The notes: generated by a model not told the origin, from the letters alone. Positions 27,775 to 37,812 are shown, counted from the stretch's first letter. The stretch is DNA of 64,000 bases from Bacteroidales bacterium (GCA_015654535.1 JAATGU010000090.1:1-64000), one strand, 5' to 3'. A program made the numbers and translations.

Positions 27775-30735
27775 ATGAAGATCTTTAAATCTATTTTACT
27801 TGGGGGTATAATGTTATTATGGGGACCTACTGTGTATGGTCAAGTATTATTAGCTGAAAGCGGAGATAAAGCAGATGAGTTTACTCTTATTGGAATGAGT
27901 AAGAAGGCGTGTCTGTATTATGATAGACAGGATTTTGAAGTTGTAAAAAAAGTAGCTCGACTATTTAGCAATGATGTACGATTAATAACCAATCAACCTA
28001 TAGCAATCGGTGAAGCAAAAGAGCAAATAGCTTCAAATAGTATTATTGTCGGAACATTAGGCTACAATAGGCTTATAGATAAACTTATTGCTAAAAAGAA
28101 ATTGGACGTAAATTCTTTGAAGGGCAAATGGGAAAGTTTTCATGTAGAAGTAATACTCAATCCGTTCCCGGGAGTAAAAAAAGCATTAGTGGTCGTTGGG
28201 AGTGATCGTAGGGGAACAGCTTATGGTTTATTTTCCATTTCAGAAGCAATTGGAATTTCTCCATGGTATTGGTGGGCAGATGCTCCTGTAACCAAACAAA
28301 AAAAATTATGTGTTAAAGTTCAAAAAATAACATCTAATGAACCTACAGTCAAGTATCGTGGTGTATTTATCAATGATGAAGACTGGGGATTACTTCAATG
28401 GGCAAAAACGAATTTTGAGAAAGAACGTGGCAATATCGGTCCCAAAACATATGCTAAAGTTTGTGAGCTCCTTTTACGTTTAAAAGCAAACTATCTTTGT
28501 CCTGCGATGCATGAAGCTTCCACAGCTTTTAACAAGATCCCTGAAAATAAACTAGTTGCAGATAGTTTTGCTATCGTAATGGGTTCCTCCCACTGTGAAC
28601 CATTATTATTTAACAATGCAAGCGAGTGGAATAAAAAAACAATGGGAGAATGGGATTATGTAAATAATAAAAAAATGATTGACAGTGTATTGAAACAAAG
28701 AGTTATTGAAAATTCTCCATACGAAAATGTTTATACAGTAGCTTTAAGAGGGCTTCACGATCAGGCTATGAGTGGAGGTAATGATATGAATGAACGTGTA
28801 AAGACTGTTAGTAATGCTATAAATACTCAAAGACAATTATTGACTGATATAATAAAAAAACCGGCAAATGAGATTCCACAGGTTTTTTTTGCTTACAAAG
28901 AGGTTTTGGATGTCTACAATGCCGGTCTTAAACTGCCGGATGATGTTACAATCATTTGGGCAGATGATAATTACGGATATTTGAAACGTTTGAGTAATTC
29001 ACGTGAGCAGAAGCGTTCAGGTCGTTCAGGAATTTATTATCACGTTTCCTATTTAGGTAAACCGCATGATTATTTATGGATGAGCACTATATCTCCGGCA
29101 GTGATGTATGAAGAACTCCGTAGAGCGTATGATACAACAGCAGATCGTGTTTGGCTATTAAATGTGGGTGACATAAAATCTTGTGAATCCTCAATGAATT
29201 TATTTTTGTCTATGGCTTATGACATCAATTCTTTCAATTATGATAATATCTCTACTTATCAGGCACATTGGTTGGCAGGAATGTTTGGGAAAGAATACTA
29301 TAAAGACTTTCTGGACATTACCACAACATTCTATCACCAAGCCTTTTCCCGCAAACCGGAACTGATGGGATGGGGATACCAGTGGTCAACGGACAAAAAT
29401 GGTAAAGAACGCAACACGGATACCGATTTTTCTTTTACCAACTATCGTGAGGCAGAGACCCGTTTGTCAGAATATAATCGCATTGGATCGATGGCTGATT
29501 CTATTTTGAAGAAACTTCCAGAAGAGAAAAAGGCTGGATTTTATCAATTGCTTTATTATCCGGTAAAAGGATGTGAGCTCATGAATAAAATGGTTCTCTA
29601 TGGGCAGAAAAATCGTTGGTATGCATTGCAGGGAAGAGCAGCAACAAACTATTTAAATAAAGAAGTAAGAATCTACTATGATAGTTTACAAATGATAACC
29701 CGAGGGTATAACTCTTTACTGAATAGCAAATGGAGTCCGGTAATGACAACAAAACAAGGTTTTGCAGCTTCTTATTTTGAATTACCAAAATTAAACTCTA
29801 TTGCTTTACCGGAGGCACCTTCCTTAGGAATACAGACAGAAGGAGAAGACATTATCAAAGGAAAAAGTAGTTTTCATTCTTTACCCGCATTCAATACATA
29901 TCTCCGTCAGTCTTATTATTTTGATGTATTCAATAAGGGAGCTTCTGCGTTAAATTGGGATATTACTACTTCTGCAGATTGGATCCTAGTTAATAAGAAA
30001 AAAGGAACAGCAAAACTGGAAGATCGTATCTGGGTGTCTATTGACTGGAATAAAGTACCAATCGAAGAGCGAGTTTCAGGAGTAATTGAGATTACAGGAA
30101 GAAACGCAGGAAAAGAAAATATTTATGTTTCTGTTTTTAATCCTTCTTCACCTACATTAAAAGAAATGAACCCATTATTTGTTGAGCATAATGGATATAT
30201 ATCCATTAATGCTGCTGATTTCCATAGAAAAGTTGAAAACAAAGATATAGAAATTAAACTCATTCCTAATTTAGGCTTTGAAAATGCTTCAATACAGCTT
30301 GGCAATCCTATAGCACCCGTTCAAAGAACAGCCAGCAGTACTGTCCCCCGTGTTGAATATGACTTCTATACTTTCGAGCAAGGTTCCGTAGATGTATATA
30401 CCTATGTATTGCCCACATTCACTCTGAGTGCAGATAGAGGCTTTGCAGGGCATGAAGCCACAAACATCGAGACAAAATATGGAGTATGTATTGATGACGG
30501 TCCGGTGATGAACCCTTCAACTTCTTCTTTTGAGTATGCCCAAATATGGTATGAAAGTGTGCTGAAAAATTGCCGGATAAATAAGACAATATTGCATATT
30601 AATGAACCGGGCAAACATACTTTAAAAATTCTATGCGGAGATCCAGGTACTGTTTTGCAAAAAGCGGTTTTGGATTTTGGTGGTATGCAACGCTCTTATA
30701 TGGGACCTAAACCAACCAAGAAAAATGATTTTTAA
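27775..30735 (+). CDS. Glycoside hydrolase family 115 (xylan alpha-1,2-glucuronidase)
   Basis: A 986-residue secreted enzyme with a signal peptide (KIFKSILLGGIMLLWGPTVYG). The GH115 pattern is clear: an N-terminal domain with VVVGSDRRGTAYGLFSISE (about 140-158) and ISPWYWWADAP, then KYRGVFINDEDWGL (about 197-210) opening the barrel, LRLKANYLCPAMHE, MGSSHCEP, TIIWADDNYGYLKRL and YHVSYLGKPHDYLW. GH115 enzymes release glucuronic or 4-O-methylglucuronic acid from internal or terminal xylose of glucuronoxylan, unlike GH67. Length is normal for the family. The gene is monocistronic and apparently driven from P1. Confidence 0.93.
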   Translation: MKIFKSILLGGIMLLWGPTVYGQVLLAESGDKADEFTLIGMSKKACLYYDRQDFEVVKKVARLFSNDVRLITNQPIAIGEAKEQIASNSIIVGTLGYNRLIDKLIAKKKLDVNSLKGKWESFHVEVILNPFPGVKKALVVVGSDRRGTAYGLFSISEAIGISPWYWWADAPVTKQKKLCVKVQKITSNEPTVKYRGVFINDEDWGLLQWAKTNFEKERGNIGPKTYAKVCELLLRLKANYLCPAMHEASTAFNKIPENKLVADSFAIVMGSSHCEPLLFNNASEWNKKTMGEWDYVNNKKMIDSVLKQRVIENSPYENVYTVALRGLHDQAMSGGNDMNERVKTVSNAINTQRQLLTDIIKKPANEIPQVFFAYKEVLDVYNAGLKLPDDVTIIWADDNYGYLKRLSNSREQKRSGRSGIYYHVSYLGKPHDYLWMSTISPAVMYEELRRAYDTTADRVWLLNVGDIKSCESSMNLFLSMAYDINSFNYDNISTYQAHWLAGMFGKEYYKDFLDITTTFYHQAFSRKPELMGWGYQWSTDKNGKERNTDTDFSFTNYREAETRLSEYNRIGSMADSILKKLPEEKKAGFYQLLYYPVKGCELMNKMVLYGQKNRWYALQGRAATNYLNKEVRIYYDSLQMITRGYNSLLNSKWSPVMTTKQGFAASYFELPKLNSIALPEAPSLGIQTEGEDIIKGKSSFHSLPAFNTYLRQSYYFDVFNKGASALNWDITTSADWILVNKKKGTAKLEDRIWVSIDWNKVPIEERVSGVIEITGRNAGKENIYVSVFNPSSPTLKEMNPLFVEHNGYISINAADFHRKVENKDIEIKLIPNLGFENASIQLGNPIAPVQRTASSTVPRVEYDFYTFEQGSVDVYTYVLPTFTLSADRGFAGHEATNIETKYGVCIDDGPVMNPSTSSFEYAQIWYESVLKNCRINKTILHINEPGKHTLKILCGDPGTVLQKAVLDFGGMQRSYMGPKPTKKNDF

Positions 30736-30819
30736 CTTGTCATTATCTCTAAGTAAGGTGACAATTATAGTAGATACTGATGGAGTATTTGGATTATGCT
30801 TTAGCTGAAAGATAGAGAA

Positions 30820-31000
30820 GTGTGTGGTAACGCCAATGCTATATTCATATGGGGCGCCTGAAAAGAGCAACCCAATTATTAAAAGAGTGGGACTCAATAT
30901 CAATGAATCTTGCTATATGGCAGAGTTTAATACCCTATTCTATTTTACCAAATATTTTCAAAAGTAGTTCGGTATGCTGCTTAGAGATTTCGTGAAATAG
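30820..31000 (+). pseudogene. HTCS C-terminal (AraC domain) remnant
   Basis: The sequence matches the last ~55 codons of the HTCS at 17740 at the nucleotide level. RLKRATQLLKEW (from 30855) corresponds to RLKRAAQLLKEG; after a frameshift, NINESCYMAEFNT and FYFTKYFQK (from 30896) correspond to KINEICYMVGFNT and YFTKCFLKQ; then an in-frame TAG (30965) and LLRDF follow. It is therefore a broken tail of a related regulator. It lies just upstream of the SusC promoter. Confidence 0.75.
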
Positions 31001-31063
31001 AATTAAATATTCACGAATTAGAATTAAATAAGCAAATATCTCATGAATATCCTCAGAGGTGTT

Positions 31064-31132
31064 TTTTGAATATATAATTGCATAGATTGAAGAGATTATT
31101 GTACTTTCCTTCATGTGAGAAGACTATTTTTG
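31064..31132 (+). promoter_or_regulatory. SusC/SusD promoter with HTCS operator, copy P2
   Basis: Half-sites TTTTGAA at 31064 and GATTGAA at 31085 are 21 bp apart; the -7 box TATTTTTG (31125-31132) starts 40 bases after the second. The leader to the SusC ATG would be about 155 bases and holds a small stem, GCGAA/TTCGC (around 31250-31266), before a T-run, a possible weak attenuator. Confidence 0.65.
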
Positions 31133-31295
31133 CGTCAACGAAGAGTTAATACTGTTATCTTAATTTTGGTTTATGTTTATGAATGTCTATGATATAAATT
31201 CTTAAAACTTATTTTTTAAATGCGTCAAGCTATTGTGTTTATGTTAAAAGCGAATACTTAGTTCGCATAGTTTTTTTAAATCTAATCCTATAAAA

Positions 31296-34200
31296 ATGAT
31301 TAAGAAATTATTAATTTTATTTCTAACTGTCCTTACGATGTCTGCTTATTCGCAGAACGTAACTATAAAAGGGCAAGTAGTGGATCCCGAAAACATTCCG
31401 TTGATTGGCGTGAATGTAGTAGTGAAAGGAACTACAACGGGTGTTATTACCGATCTCGACGGTAATTTTTCATTGAGCGGAAAGAAAGGATATACGCTTG
31501 TCTTTTCTTATATTGGTATGGTTTCCCAAGAAGTTATATTTAAAGGTAATCCATTGCATATAGTGATGCAAGATGATACTAAATCGTTGGGAGAAATTGT
31601 GGTGGTAGGTTACGGTACGATGAAGAGAAAGGATGTTACAGGTTCTGTTGCACATATTGGAAAAGAAGTTATGGAGACAAAAGTAGCAACAAATATTGTT
31701 GATTTCTTGACAGGAAGTATCGCAGGCGTTAATATTAGCCCTTCAAGCGGTGCAGCTGGTGGTGGCTCCATTGAAGTTCGTGGTCCCGCTTCTTTAAAAG
31801 CTTCTACAGCTCCTTTGATCGTTTTGGATGGCGTTGTTTTCTATGGTAATCTTGCCGATATTAATCCTAATGATATTGAAAGCATGGATGTGCTGAAAGA
31901 TGCAAGTTCCACAGCTATATATGGTGCTAAAGGTTCGGCAGGAGTTATTATGATTACTACGAAAAGAGGTAACACAAATAAACCTATAATTAACATTAGT
32001 GCCAACATAGGTACAGTGCAAGCACAGTTTGTTCCAAAGTTGGCTACACCGGAGCAGTATATTCAAAGACGTTCTGATTATTGGAAGACTATTGATTACT
32101 TTTTGCCTAGCAGCCAAATGCATGGAACAGGATATTATGATAATCCCAACAATTTATCGGAAGGTGTGACTCAAGAGCAGTGGGCTAATTACGATGCTTC
32201 TTTCTCCGGAGATTATGTGGAGACATGGATGACCCGCTTGGGATTTGACCCATTGGAAATAGAAAATTATAAAGCGGGAAGAATTGTGAATTGGCAAGAT
32301 CTTGTTTATCAAACTGGTTTGAGACAGGATTATAATGCATCTGTTTCGGGCAAGTCATCAAATACGAATTATTATATGTCCTTAGGCTATACAAATAATG
32401 AAGGCTTTCAGGTAGGAGACCAATTCCGTGCAGTCAGAGCTCGTGTTAATTTGGATACGGATATTACAAAATGGTTGAAGGTTGGTTTGAATGCACAATT
32501 TGCAAACAAAGGAACAGATGAGATTAGTGTGGATGCTAGTGCTGCAAATGTAATGAGTCCTTTTGGTAGTGTATATGAAGAGGACGGAAGCATTAAAGTG
32601 AGACCTTGGAATGATAATCGCGTTACAAATCCTCTGTTGGCAAGATCTGTTGATGATAAATATTATAGGACACAGAACCTGACATCTACAGTATTTGGCA
32701 AATTGACTCTTCCTTATGGAATTAGCTTTCAAACTAATTTTAATGTCCGTTATGGCTGGATAAAGGATTATTATTTCACTTCCGACGAGAACCCTGGTGT
32801 AGTAGCTGGGGGCGAGTCAACTCGTCGTGATTATTCCGATTACGAGTGGAGTGTTGATAACATGTTGAAATGGAATCATACGTTTGGTGACATTCACAAT
32901 TTAGATGCAACATTTGTATATACTGCTGAAAAATATCAATCTTGGGAGAGCACCGGAAATAATGAAGGTTTTCAACCCAATGGTGCATTGAGTTACCATG
33001 GTATTCAGGCAGGCATTAACCCGGTAGTTAATTCCAATGATGAGGTGCAAACCGGTAATGGTTTGTTGGCACGTTTGAACTATTCCTTAATGGACCGTTA
33101 TTTGCTTACCGCTTCTGTACGTCGTGATGGATTTTCAGCATTTGGTCAGAATAATCCTTATGGCGTTTTTTCTGCTTTTGCTGCTGGGTGGCGTATTTCG
33201 GAAGAGAAATTCATGAAGAAGTTGAATTTTGTTGATAATTTGAAGTTACGTTTGTCTTGGGGACAAAATGGAAATAGAGACATCGGCCGTTATGCTGCTT
33301 TTTCTCGTTTGACGATAACAAATGCAATCGAGGATGGCGTAAATATAAAAGCTGTATATCCTTCAAGCTTGGCTAATAATGATTTAAAATGGGAAACGAC
33401 AAGTGCTTTCAATGTTGGATTGGACTTTGGATTGCTGAATAACAGACTGAGTGGTGTAGTGGATGTGTATCATAACAAAACGACGAACTTATTGATGGAC
33501 CGTTCCATGCCGGCAATTACCGGATATGGCAGTGTAGCTGCAAATCTAGGACAAATAAATAATAAAGGGATAGAATTGACTTTGACAAGTGTGAATATTA
33601 ACATTCCTAAGAAAGTATCTTGGAGCACTTCATTGATTTACTCAGCTAATAGAAATACAATCAAACATTTGTATGGAAATATGGTGGAGGCTTTAGATGA
33701 AAACGGCAATGTTATTGGGCAGCGTGAAGATGACGACGTGCAGAACGGTTGGTATATCGGGCATGGAATTTACGATATACTTGATTACAAATGGATTGGA
33801 ATTTGGCAATTGGGCGAAGAACAAGAGGCTGATAAATACGGTAAGCAACCCGGTGATCCTAAACTTCTAGATGTCAATGGGGATGGGGTAATCAATACGG
33901 ATGACAAGGTTTGGTTGGGTTCAAGTACTCCTCTTTATCGTATGTCGCTTCGGAGTGATTTGAGGTTATTCAATTGTGTTGATTTCTCTTTTGTCCTTCG
34001 TGGAGAATTTGATTATTTGGGTATAGATAATTTAGCGAGAAATGAGGATAACCGTTACTTTGCGACTTCAAATTCTGTTTGGACGGAGTATTGGACTCCG
34101 TGGAATCCTAGTAATGAATATGCCCGTTTGGGTGCTGACAGTTCAAATCCAACAGTGAATATTTATAAAAAAAGAAATTACGTCAAGATGCAGAATATAT

Positions 34201-34373
34201 CACTGGCTTATACTTTCCCTCAAAAGCTTGTAAGGAAACTTATGATTAACAATTTGAAACTTAGCTTTAATGTGGATAATGCGTTTGTTTTATCAAAATG
34301 GAGAACTTCTGACCCGACGACCAAGGGGGTAACTCCCCGCATCTGGACGTTTGGAGTAAATATGACCTTGTAA
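31296..34373 (+). CDS. susC-like: SusC-like TonB-dependent outer membrane transporter
   Basis: A 1025-residue outer membrane receptor that imports oligosaccharides with its SusD partner. Order: signal peptide (ending MSAYSQ), carboxypeptidase-D-like regulatory domain (about 22-90, VTIKGQVVDPENIPLIGVNV), TonB-box region with the SusC hallmark GEIVVVGYGTMKRKDVTGSV (about 98-117), plug domain (about 118-215, with VRGPASLKASTAPLIVLDG), and a 22-strand barrel to the terminal FGVNMTL. No extra N-terminal DUF or sigma-interacting domain is seen, in line with HTCS control. It is the first gene of an operon with SusD and GH43. Confidence 0.96.
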   Translation: MIKKLLILFLTVLTMSAYSQNVTIKGQVVDPENIPLIGVNVVVKGTTTGVITDLDGNFSLSGKKGYTLVFSYIGMVSQEVIFKGNPLHIVMQDDTKSLGEIVVVGYGTMKRKDVTGSVAHIGKEVMETKVATNIVDFLTGSIAGVNISPSSGAAGGGSIEVRGPASLKASTAPLIVLDGVVFYGNLADINPNDIESMDVLKDASSTAIYGAKGSAGVIMITTKRGNTNKPIINISANIGTVQAQFVPKLATPEQYIQRRSDYWKTIDYFLPSSQMHGTGYYDNPNNLSEGVTQEQWANYDASFSGDYVETWMTRLGFDPLEIENYKAGRIVNWQDLVYQTGLRQDYNASVSGKSSNTNYYMSLGYTNNEGFQVGDQFRAVRARVNLDTDITKWLKVGLNAQFANKGTDEISVDASAANVMSPFGSVYEEDGSIKVRPWNDNRVTNPLLARSVDDKYYRTQNLTSTVFGKLTLPYGISFQTNFNVRYGWIKDYYFTSDENPGVVAGGESTRRDYSDYEWSVDNMLKWNHTFGDIHNLDATFVYTAEKYQSWESTGNNEGFQPNGALSYHGIQAGINPVVNSNDEVQTGNGLLARLNYSLMDRYLLTASVRRDGFSAFGQNNPYGVFSAFAAGWRISEEKFMKKLNFVDNLKLRLSWGQNGNRDIGRYAAFSRLTITNAIEDGVNIKAVYPSSLANNDLKWETTSAFNVGLDFGLLNNRLSGVVDVYHNKTTNLLMDRSMPAITGYGSVAANLGQINNKGIELTLTSVNINIPKKVSWSTSLIYSANRNTIKHLYGNMVEALDENGNVIGQREDDDVQNGWYIGHGIYDILDYKWIGIWQLGEEQEADKYGKQPGDPKLLDVNGDGVINTDDKVWLGSSTPLYRMSLRSDLRLFNCVDFSFVLRGEFDYLGIDNLARNEDNRYFATSNSVWTEYWTPWNPSNEYARLGADSSNPTVNIYKKRNYVKMQNISLAYTFPQKLVRKLMINNLKLSFNVDNAFVLSKWRTSDPTTKGVTPRIWTFGVNMTL

Positions 34374-34407
34374 TCTGATAGAATGAATAATAAATAAAGA
34401 TTTTCAA

Positions 34408-36207
34408 ATGAGAACAAAAAAATATATAGTTAAAGGTTTAGCAACTTGCTTAATGGTAGCTAGCTTATCGGCTTGTGTAGATCTTGAGCCTAAGGCAATG
34501 TCTTTTTTAACACCGGAGAATACTTTTGTAGATAAAGACGGCTTGGAAACTTTGCTTAGCCTGTGCCGTAAACAGATGAGCTTTGAATGGTTTGGAGATG
34601 CTTTTAATTCAGGAAACTGTGAAACATTTGCCGTGTACGAATATGCGTGGTCAGATATGGCTGTAATGGGGGCACCTGAAACAAAGGAAATCCATAATAT
34701 GGAAACTCAATTGACTCCTACTACTAATGCATCTTTGCATCTTCGTTATTGGAGTTTCGGATGGAATTCCATTAAATATGCCAATACTGTGATTAGTCGT
34801 GTGCCTAAGGCTTCGGGTATCAGTACGGAGGAAGATAGAAATGCGCTTCTTGCAGAAGGTTATTTCCACCGCTCATACTGGTATTATTTATTGGTAAATC
34901 AGTTTGGAGATTTACCTTTGATATTGGATGAAATTACTGAGCCAAAACTGGATTTCAATACCGTTTCTCGAAAAACTATTCTGGCTCAGTTAAAAACTGA
35001 TATGGAATTTGCTGTGCAATGGCTACCTATTGATGCACTACGCGGGTGCGTTAACAGGGCAGCAGGTGAGCATTTGCTAGCTAAAATATGCCTTTGTACC
35101 GGTGATTTTCAAGAGGCTGTAGATGCTACGACTAGGTGCATCAACAATTATGGGTTACACTTAATGACCGAACGTTTTGGCGTTAATGCGTCAGATAAGA
35201 GTAAAGATGTGTTCAATGATTTGTTCCAAGAGGAAAATATTAGTCTTGCAGAGAATAAAGAGGCTATTTTTGTACGTCAAGAAAGTTTTGGATTGGAAGG
35301 ATGTTCTTCGCCGAGCGGTTCAAATCGTAAGCGTAATTTCTGTCCTCAGTGGCATGCAGGAAGTAAAGTGAAAACACCGGATGGAAAGCAGGGGACAACA
35401 GATGCATCAGGTATTTACAGTGGTTATGAGGAGTTAGAAAATTTGGGCAGAGGTCTTGCCAAAGTACGTCCGACAAATTATGCCCAATATACATTGTGGG
35501 ATAATTGTGACAGTGACTTGAGACATAATTCTAACAATTGGTTTGACAAATCTCGAATTTATTATAACCGTCCGGCTTCGAGTGGTGGTAGCAGTAAATA
35601 TTTTGGTCAACCTGTAAATCCCACTTATGTAACTGATACAATGCGTTGCTATTTTTCATTCCCTATAGTAAAGGTGTTGATTGATAAAGATGATATAAAA
35701 GCCGGAGGGAATGTTCCTGTGGGAGGATTTACTGATCAGTATATATTCCGTCTTGCTGAAACTTATTTAATGAGAGCTGAGGCATATTGGTGGTTAGGTC
35801 AATTGGATTTGGCTAAGGAGGACGTGAATACAATTCGTCGTCGGGCTAAAGCACCCGAATTGAAGTCTGTTACATTAGATGATATTTTAGATGAGAGAGG
35901 CAGAGAGTTATATTTGGAAGAACATCGTAAGTCTGAATTGACACGTATTGCTTTCTTAAAAGCGGAGAAAGGTATGGACGGTTACACTCTTGAGAACTTC
36001 TCAAAGAAGAACTGGTACTATGATCGTATCATGCAAAAAAATAACTTTTTCTCACAGCAATATTATTATTCGACAAATGCCTTTATTATGAAACCTTATC
36101 ATGTACTTTGGCCAATCCCACAAAATGCGATTAAATCAAATACCCAGGGTCATATTAATCAAAATGTTGGATATGATGGCGCTGAAAATAATATATCAGT
36201 AGAATGA
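34408..36207 (+). CDS. susD-like: SusD-like glycan-binding lipoprotein
   Basis: A 599-residue RagB/SusD-family lipoprotein. The lipobox is SLSAC with lipidated C22. The family features are a TPR-like fold with FHRSYWYYLLVNQFGDLPLI (about 152-171), FRLAETYLMRAEAYWWLGQ (about 448-466), ELYLEEHRKSELTR, and the C-terminal KPYHVLWPIPQNAI and NQNVGYDG. It caps the SusC barrel and binds the glycan at the cell surface. It starts 34 bases after SusC and 18 bases before the next GH43. Fragments of other SusD genes lie at 37542-37685 and 52964-53030. Confidence 0.95.
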   Translation: MRTKKYIVKGLATCLMVASLSACVDLEPKAMSFLTPENTFVDKDGLETLLSLCRKQMSFEWFGDAFNSGNCETFAVYEYAWSDMAVMGAPETKEIHNMETQLTPTTNASLHLRYWSFGWNSIKYANTVISRVPKASGISTEEDRNALLAEGYFHRSYWYYLLVNQFGDLPLILDEITEPKLDFNTVSRKTILAQLKTDMEFAVQWLPIDALRGCVNRAAGEHLLAKICLCTGDFQEAVDATTRCINNYGLHLMTERFGVNASDKSKDVFNDLFQEENISLAENKEAIFVRQESFGLEGCSSPSGSNRKRNFCPQWHAGSKVKTPDGKQGTTDASGIYSGYEELENLGRGLAKVRPTNYAQYTLWDNCDSDLRHNSNNWFDKSRIYYNRPASSGGSSKYFGQPVNPTYVTDTMRCYFSFPIVKVLIDKDDIKAGGNVPVGGFTDQYIFRLAETYLMRAEAYWWLGQLDLAKEDVNTIRRRAKAPELKSVTLDDILDERGRELYLEEHRKSELTRIAFLKAEKGMDGYTLENFSKKNWYYDRIMQKNNFFSQQYYYSTNAFIMKPYHVLWPIPQNAIKSNTQGHINQNVGYDGAENNISVE

Positions 36208-36225
36208 TTAATTTAAAACCTGTAT

Positions 36226-37254
36226 ATGAAAAATAAATATATATTACTAGCTTTTGCTCTCATGGGGAGCTTGATATCTTGTTCTGATGGTGATAAAACA
36301 GGAAAGGAGACATTTGTCCATCCTTATTCGAATCCATTAACCGATTTTAGTTCAGCAGATCCTTCTGCATTAAAAGTAAATGATCAATTATTTTATGTAT
36401 ATTGTACAAATACAATCATCCGTAAGTCAGAAGATCTGATTCACTGGGCTGATGTAGGACCTATGTTCTCGACGAAACCTTCGTTTGTTACAGACACTGG
36501 AGCAGCTGTATGGGCACCGGATATTGAAAAGGTAGGTGATAAATATGTATTGTATTATGCGATGTCTGCTATGGGGAAACCAGAAACAGCTGGTATTGGA
36601 ACTGCTTATGCTGATACCCCTGAAGGGCCTTTCAAATTAGACAAATCTGTTGATGGTAAAGGGAAGTTGTTCACTTCTGCTGAAATTGATGTAAGAAACT
36701 CTATTGATCCTTGTTTCTTTGAAGAAAATGGTCAAAAATGGTTGTTCTGTGGAAGCTTCAATGGCCTTTATGCTGTAAAACTATCAGATGATGGCATGAG
36801 GGTAGCTCCTGACCTTGCAACGGCTAAAGCCGAAAAAGTACAAATTGCAGGTGATGCTTTTGAGGCAACATATATTTATAAACGAGGTGATTATTACTAT
36901 TTGTTTGCGTCTGCTGGTGCGTGCTGTAGCGCAATGTTGAGTACTTATACTACAGTTGTTGGACGCTCTACTTTTTTGTTAGGTCCGTATGTAAATAAGA
37001 AAGGAGAAAGTATGCTCGATAATAATTATGAAGTACTAATTAAGGCTAATGATCGTTTTGTCGGTCCTGGGCATAATTCTGAAATTATTCAAGATAGTAA
37101 AGGTACTGATTGGATGTTATATCATAGTTATGATAGACATACCCCTAGTAAAGGGCGTTATTTGATGATTGATAAGATTGTCTGGGAAGATGGATGGCCC
37201 AAGATAGCTAATGATAGCCCTTCGAGTGAGGCAGAAGCTCCAGTTTGTAAATAG
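36226..37254 (+). CDS. Glycoside hydrolase family 43, lipoprotein
   Basis: A 342-residue GH43 enzyme with a lipoprotein signal (SLISC, C19), so it may be surface-exposed and work with SusC/SusD. Catalytic residues: D45 in SSADPSAL, D161 in SIDPCF, E213 in AFEATYIY. It is a paralogue of the GH43 at 26284, with the same GxCC motif and C-terminal layout, but lipidated rather than secreted. It is the third gene of the susC-susD operon, 18 bases after SusD. The hairpin at 37272-37311 may end the operon. Confidence 0.9.
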   Translation: MKNKYILLAFALMGSLISCSDGDKTGKETFVHPYSNPLTDFSSADPSALKVNDQLFYVYCTNTIIRKSEDLIHWADVGPMFSTKPSFVTDTGAAVWAPDIEKVGDKYVLYYAMSAMGKPETAGIGTAYADTPEGPFKLDKSVDGKGKLFTSAEIDVRNSIDPCFFEENGQKWLFCGSFNGLYAVKLSDDGMRVAPDLATAKAEKVQIAGDAFEATYIYKRGDYYYLFASAGACCSAMLSTYTTVVGRSTFLLGPYVNKKGESMLDNNYEVLIKANDRFVGPGHNSEIIQDSKGTDWMLYHSYDRHTPSKGRYLMIDKIVWEDGWPKIANDSPSSEAEAPVCK

Positions 37255-37271
37255 AATTATTGTCAACAGAG

Positions 37272-37311
37272 GACTTCCCTGCCATGAACTTCTTGTTTAT
37301 GACAGGGAGTC
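37272..37311 (+). terminator. Hairpin after the susCD-GH43 operon
   Basis: GACTTCCCTGCCAT (37272-37285) pairs with ATGACAGGGAGTC (37299-37311) with one bulge and one wobble. No T-run follows, so it is a weak candidate terminator. Confidence 0.45.
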
Positions 37312-37320
37312 TGAGCTTAT

Positions 37321-37541
37321 AAGAATCTTGTAGTAAATTATAGCCTTCCTGATCCTTCGGTTATTAAGGGGGGACGACTATTCTTATTTATATGCTACAG
37401 AGGATTTCCGAAATTTGCCTATTCATTACTCAAAAAGATCTGGTAAATTGAAAGTTTGTAGGAACAGCTTTTATTGGCGAAACGCATTCCTATTTTGTGA
37501 GAAAAGGTTAGTTTTAGAAGCCGATATAGAAGAATATTTAT
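37321..37541 (+). pseudogene. GH43 N-terminal remnant
   Basis: The DNA closely follows 26371-26600 of the GH43 at 26284 but with several indels. NLVVNYSLPDPSVIKG, then YLYATEDFRNLPIHYS, then KFVGTAFIGETHSYFV are read in different frames, with an in-frame TGA where the functional copy has TGG. It resembles the distant 26284 gene more than the GH43 immediately upstream (36226). It runs straight into a SusD tail. Confidence 0.82.
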
Positions 37542-37685
37542 TGGTCAATCCCTTATTCAGCGATTACCGCTAACAACAAAGGAGAACTGAGCCAAAATTA
37601 TGATTATGACGGTTATGATCCTGCTGTGCCTAAATGGGATAAATGGGAAGATGCCGTAGCTGATGAAGACAAGATAACGAATTAA
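37542..37685 (+). pseudogene. SusD-like C-terminal remnant fused to a GH43 remnant
   Basis: One open frame reads WSIPYSAITANNKGELSQNY, then DYDGYDPAVPKW, then DKWEDAVADEDKITN and TAA. The IPxSAI...NKGELSQN pattern is the usual C-terminal end of RagB/SusD proteins (compare WPIPQNAI and INQNVGYDG in the intact SusD here). It lacks everything upstream and follows a GH43 fragment directly, so it is a recombination scar. The family call rests on motif pattern only. Confidence 0.65.
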
Positions 37686-37766
37686 AAACCAAATCAAGTT
37701 AAATGTAAAAGAATTGGAGATAAAGTATTGAAATAGTACGATTCTTTGTTCTTTTGAACATTTCTA

Positions 37767-37812
37767 ATCACTATTAATTGGAAGAATTTGAATTTTGCCG
37801 ATTAATAGTGAT
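37767..37812. repeat. Inverted repeat in front of the Gfo/Idh operon
   Basis: ATCACTATTAATTGG (37767-37781) and CCGATTAATAGTGAT (37798-37812) are complementary except for one wobble, with a 16-base spacer. The right arm ends 17 bases before the ATG at 37830. It may be an operator or an RNA structure that hides the ribosome site. No clear -7 box accompanies it. Confidence 0.7.

Noticed and set aside
37751-37781. TTTTGAA followed by AATTGGA upstream of the Gfo/Idh gene as a seventh HTCS operator
   Set aside because: Half-site spacing is 24 rather than 21 and there is no -7 box at the 40-base position.
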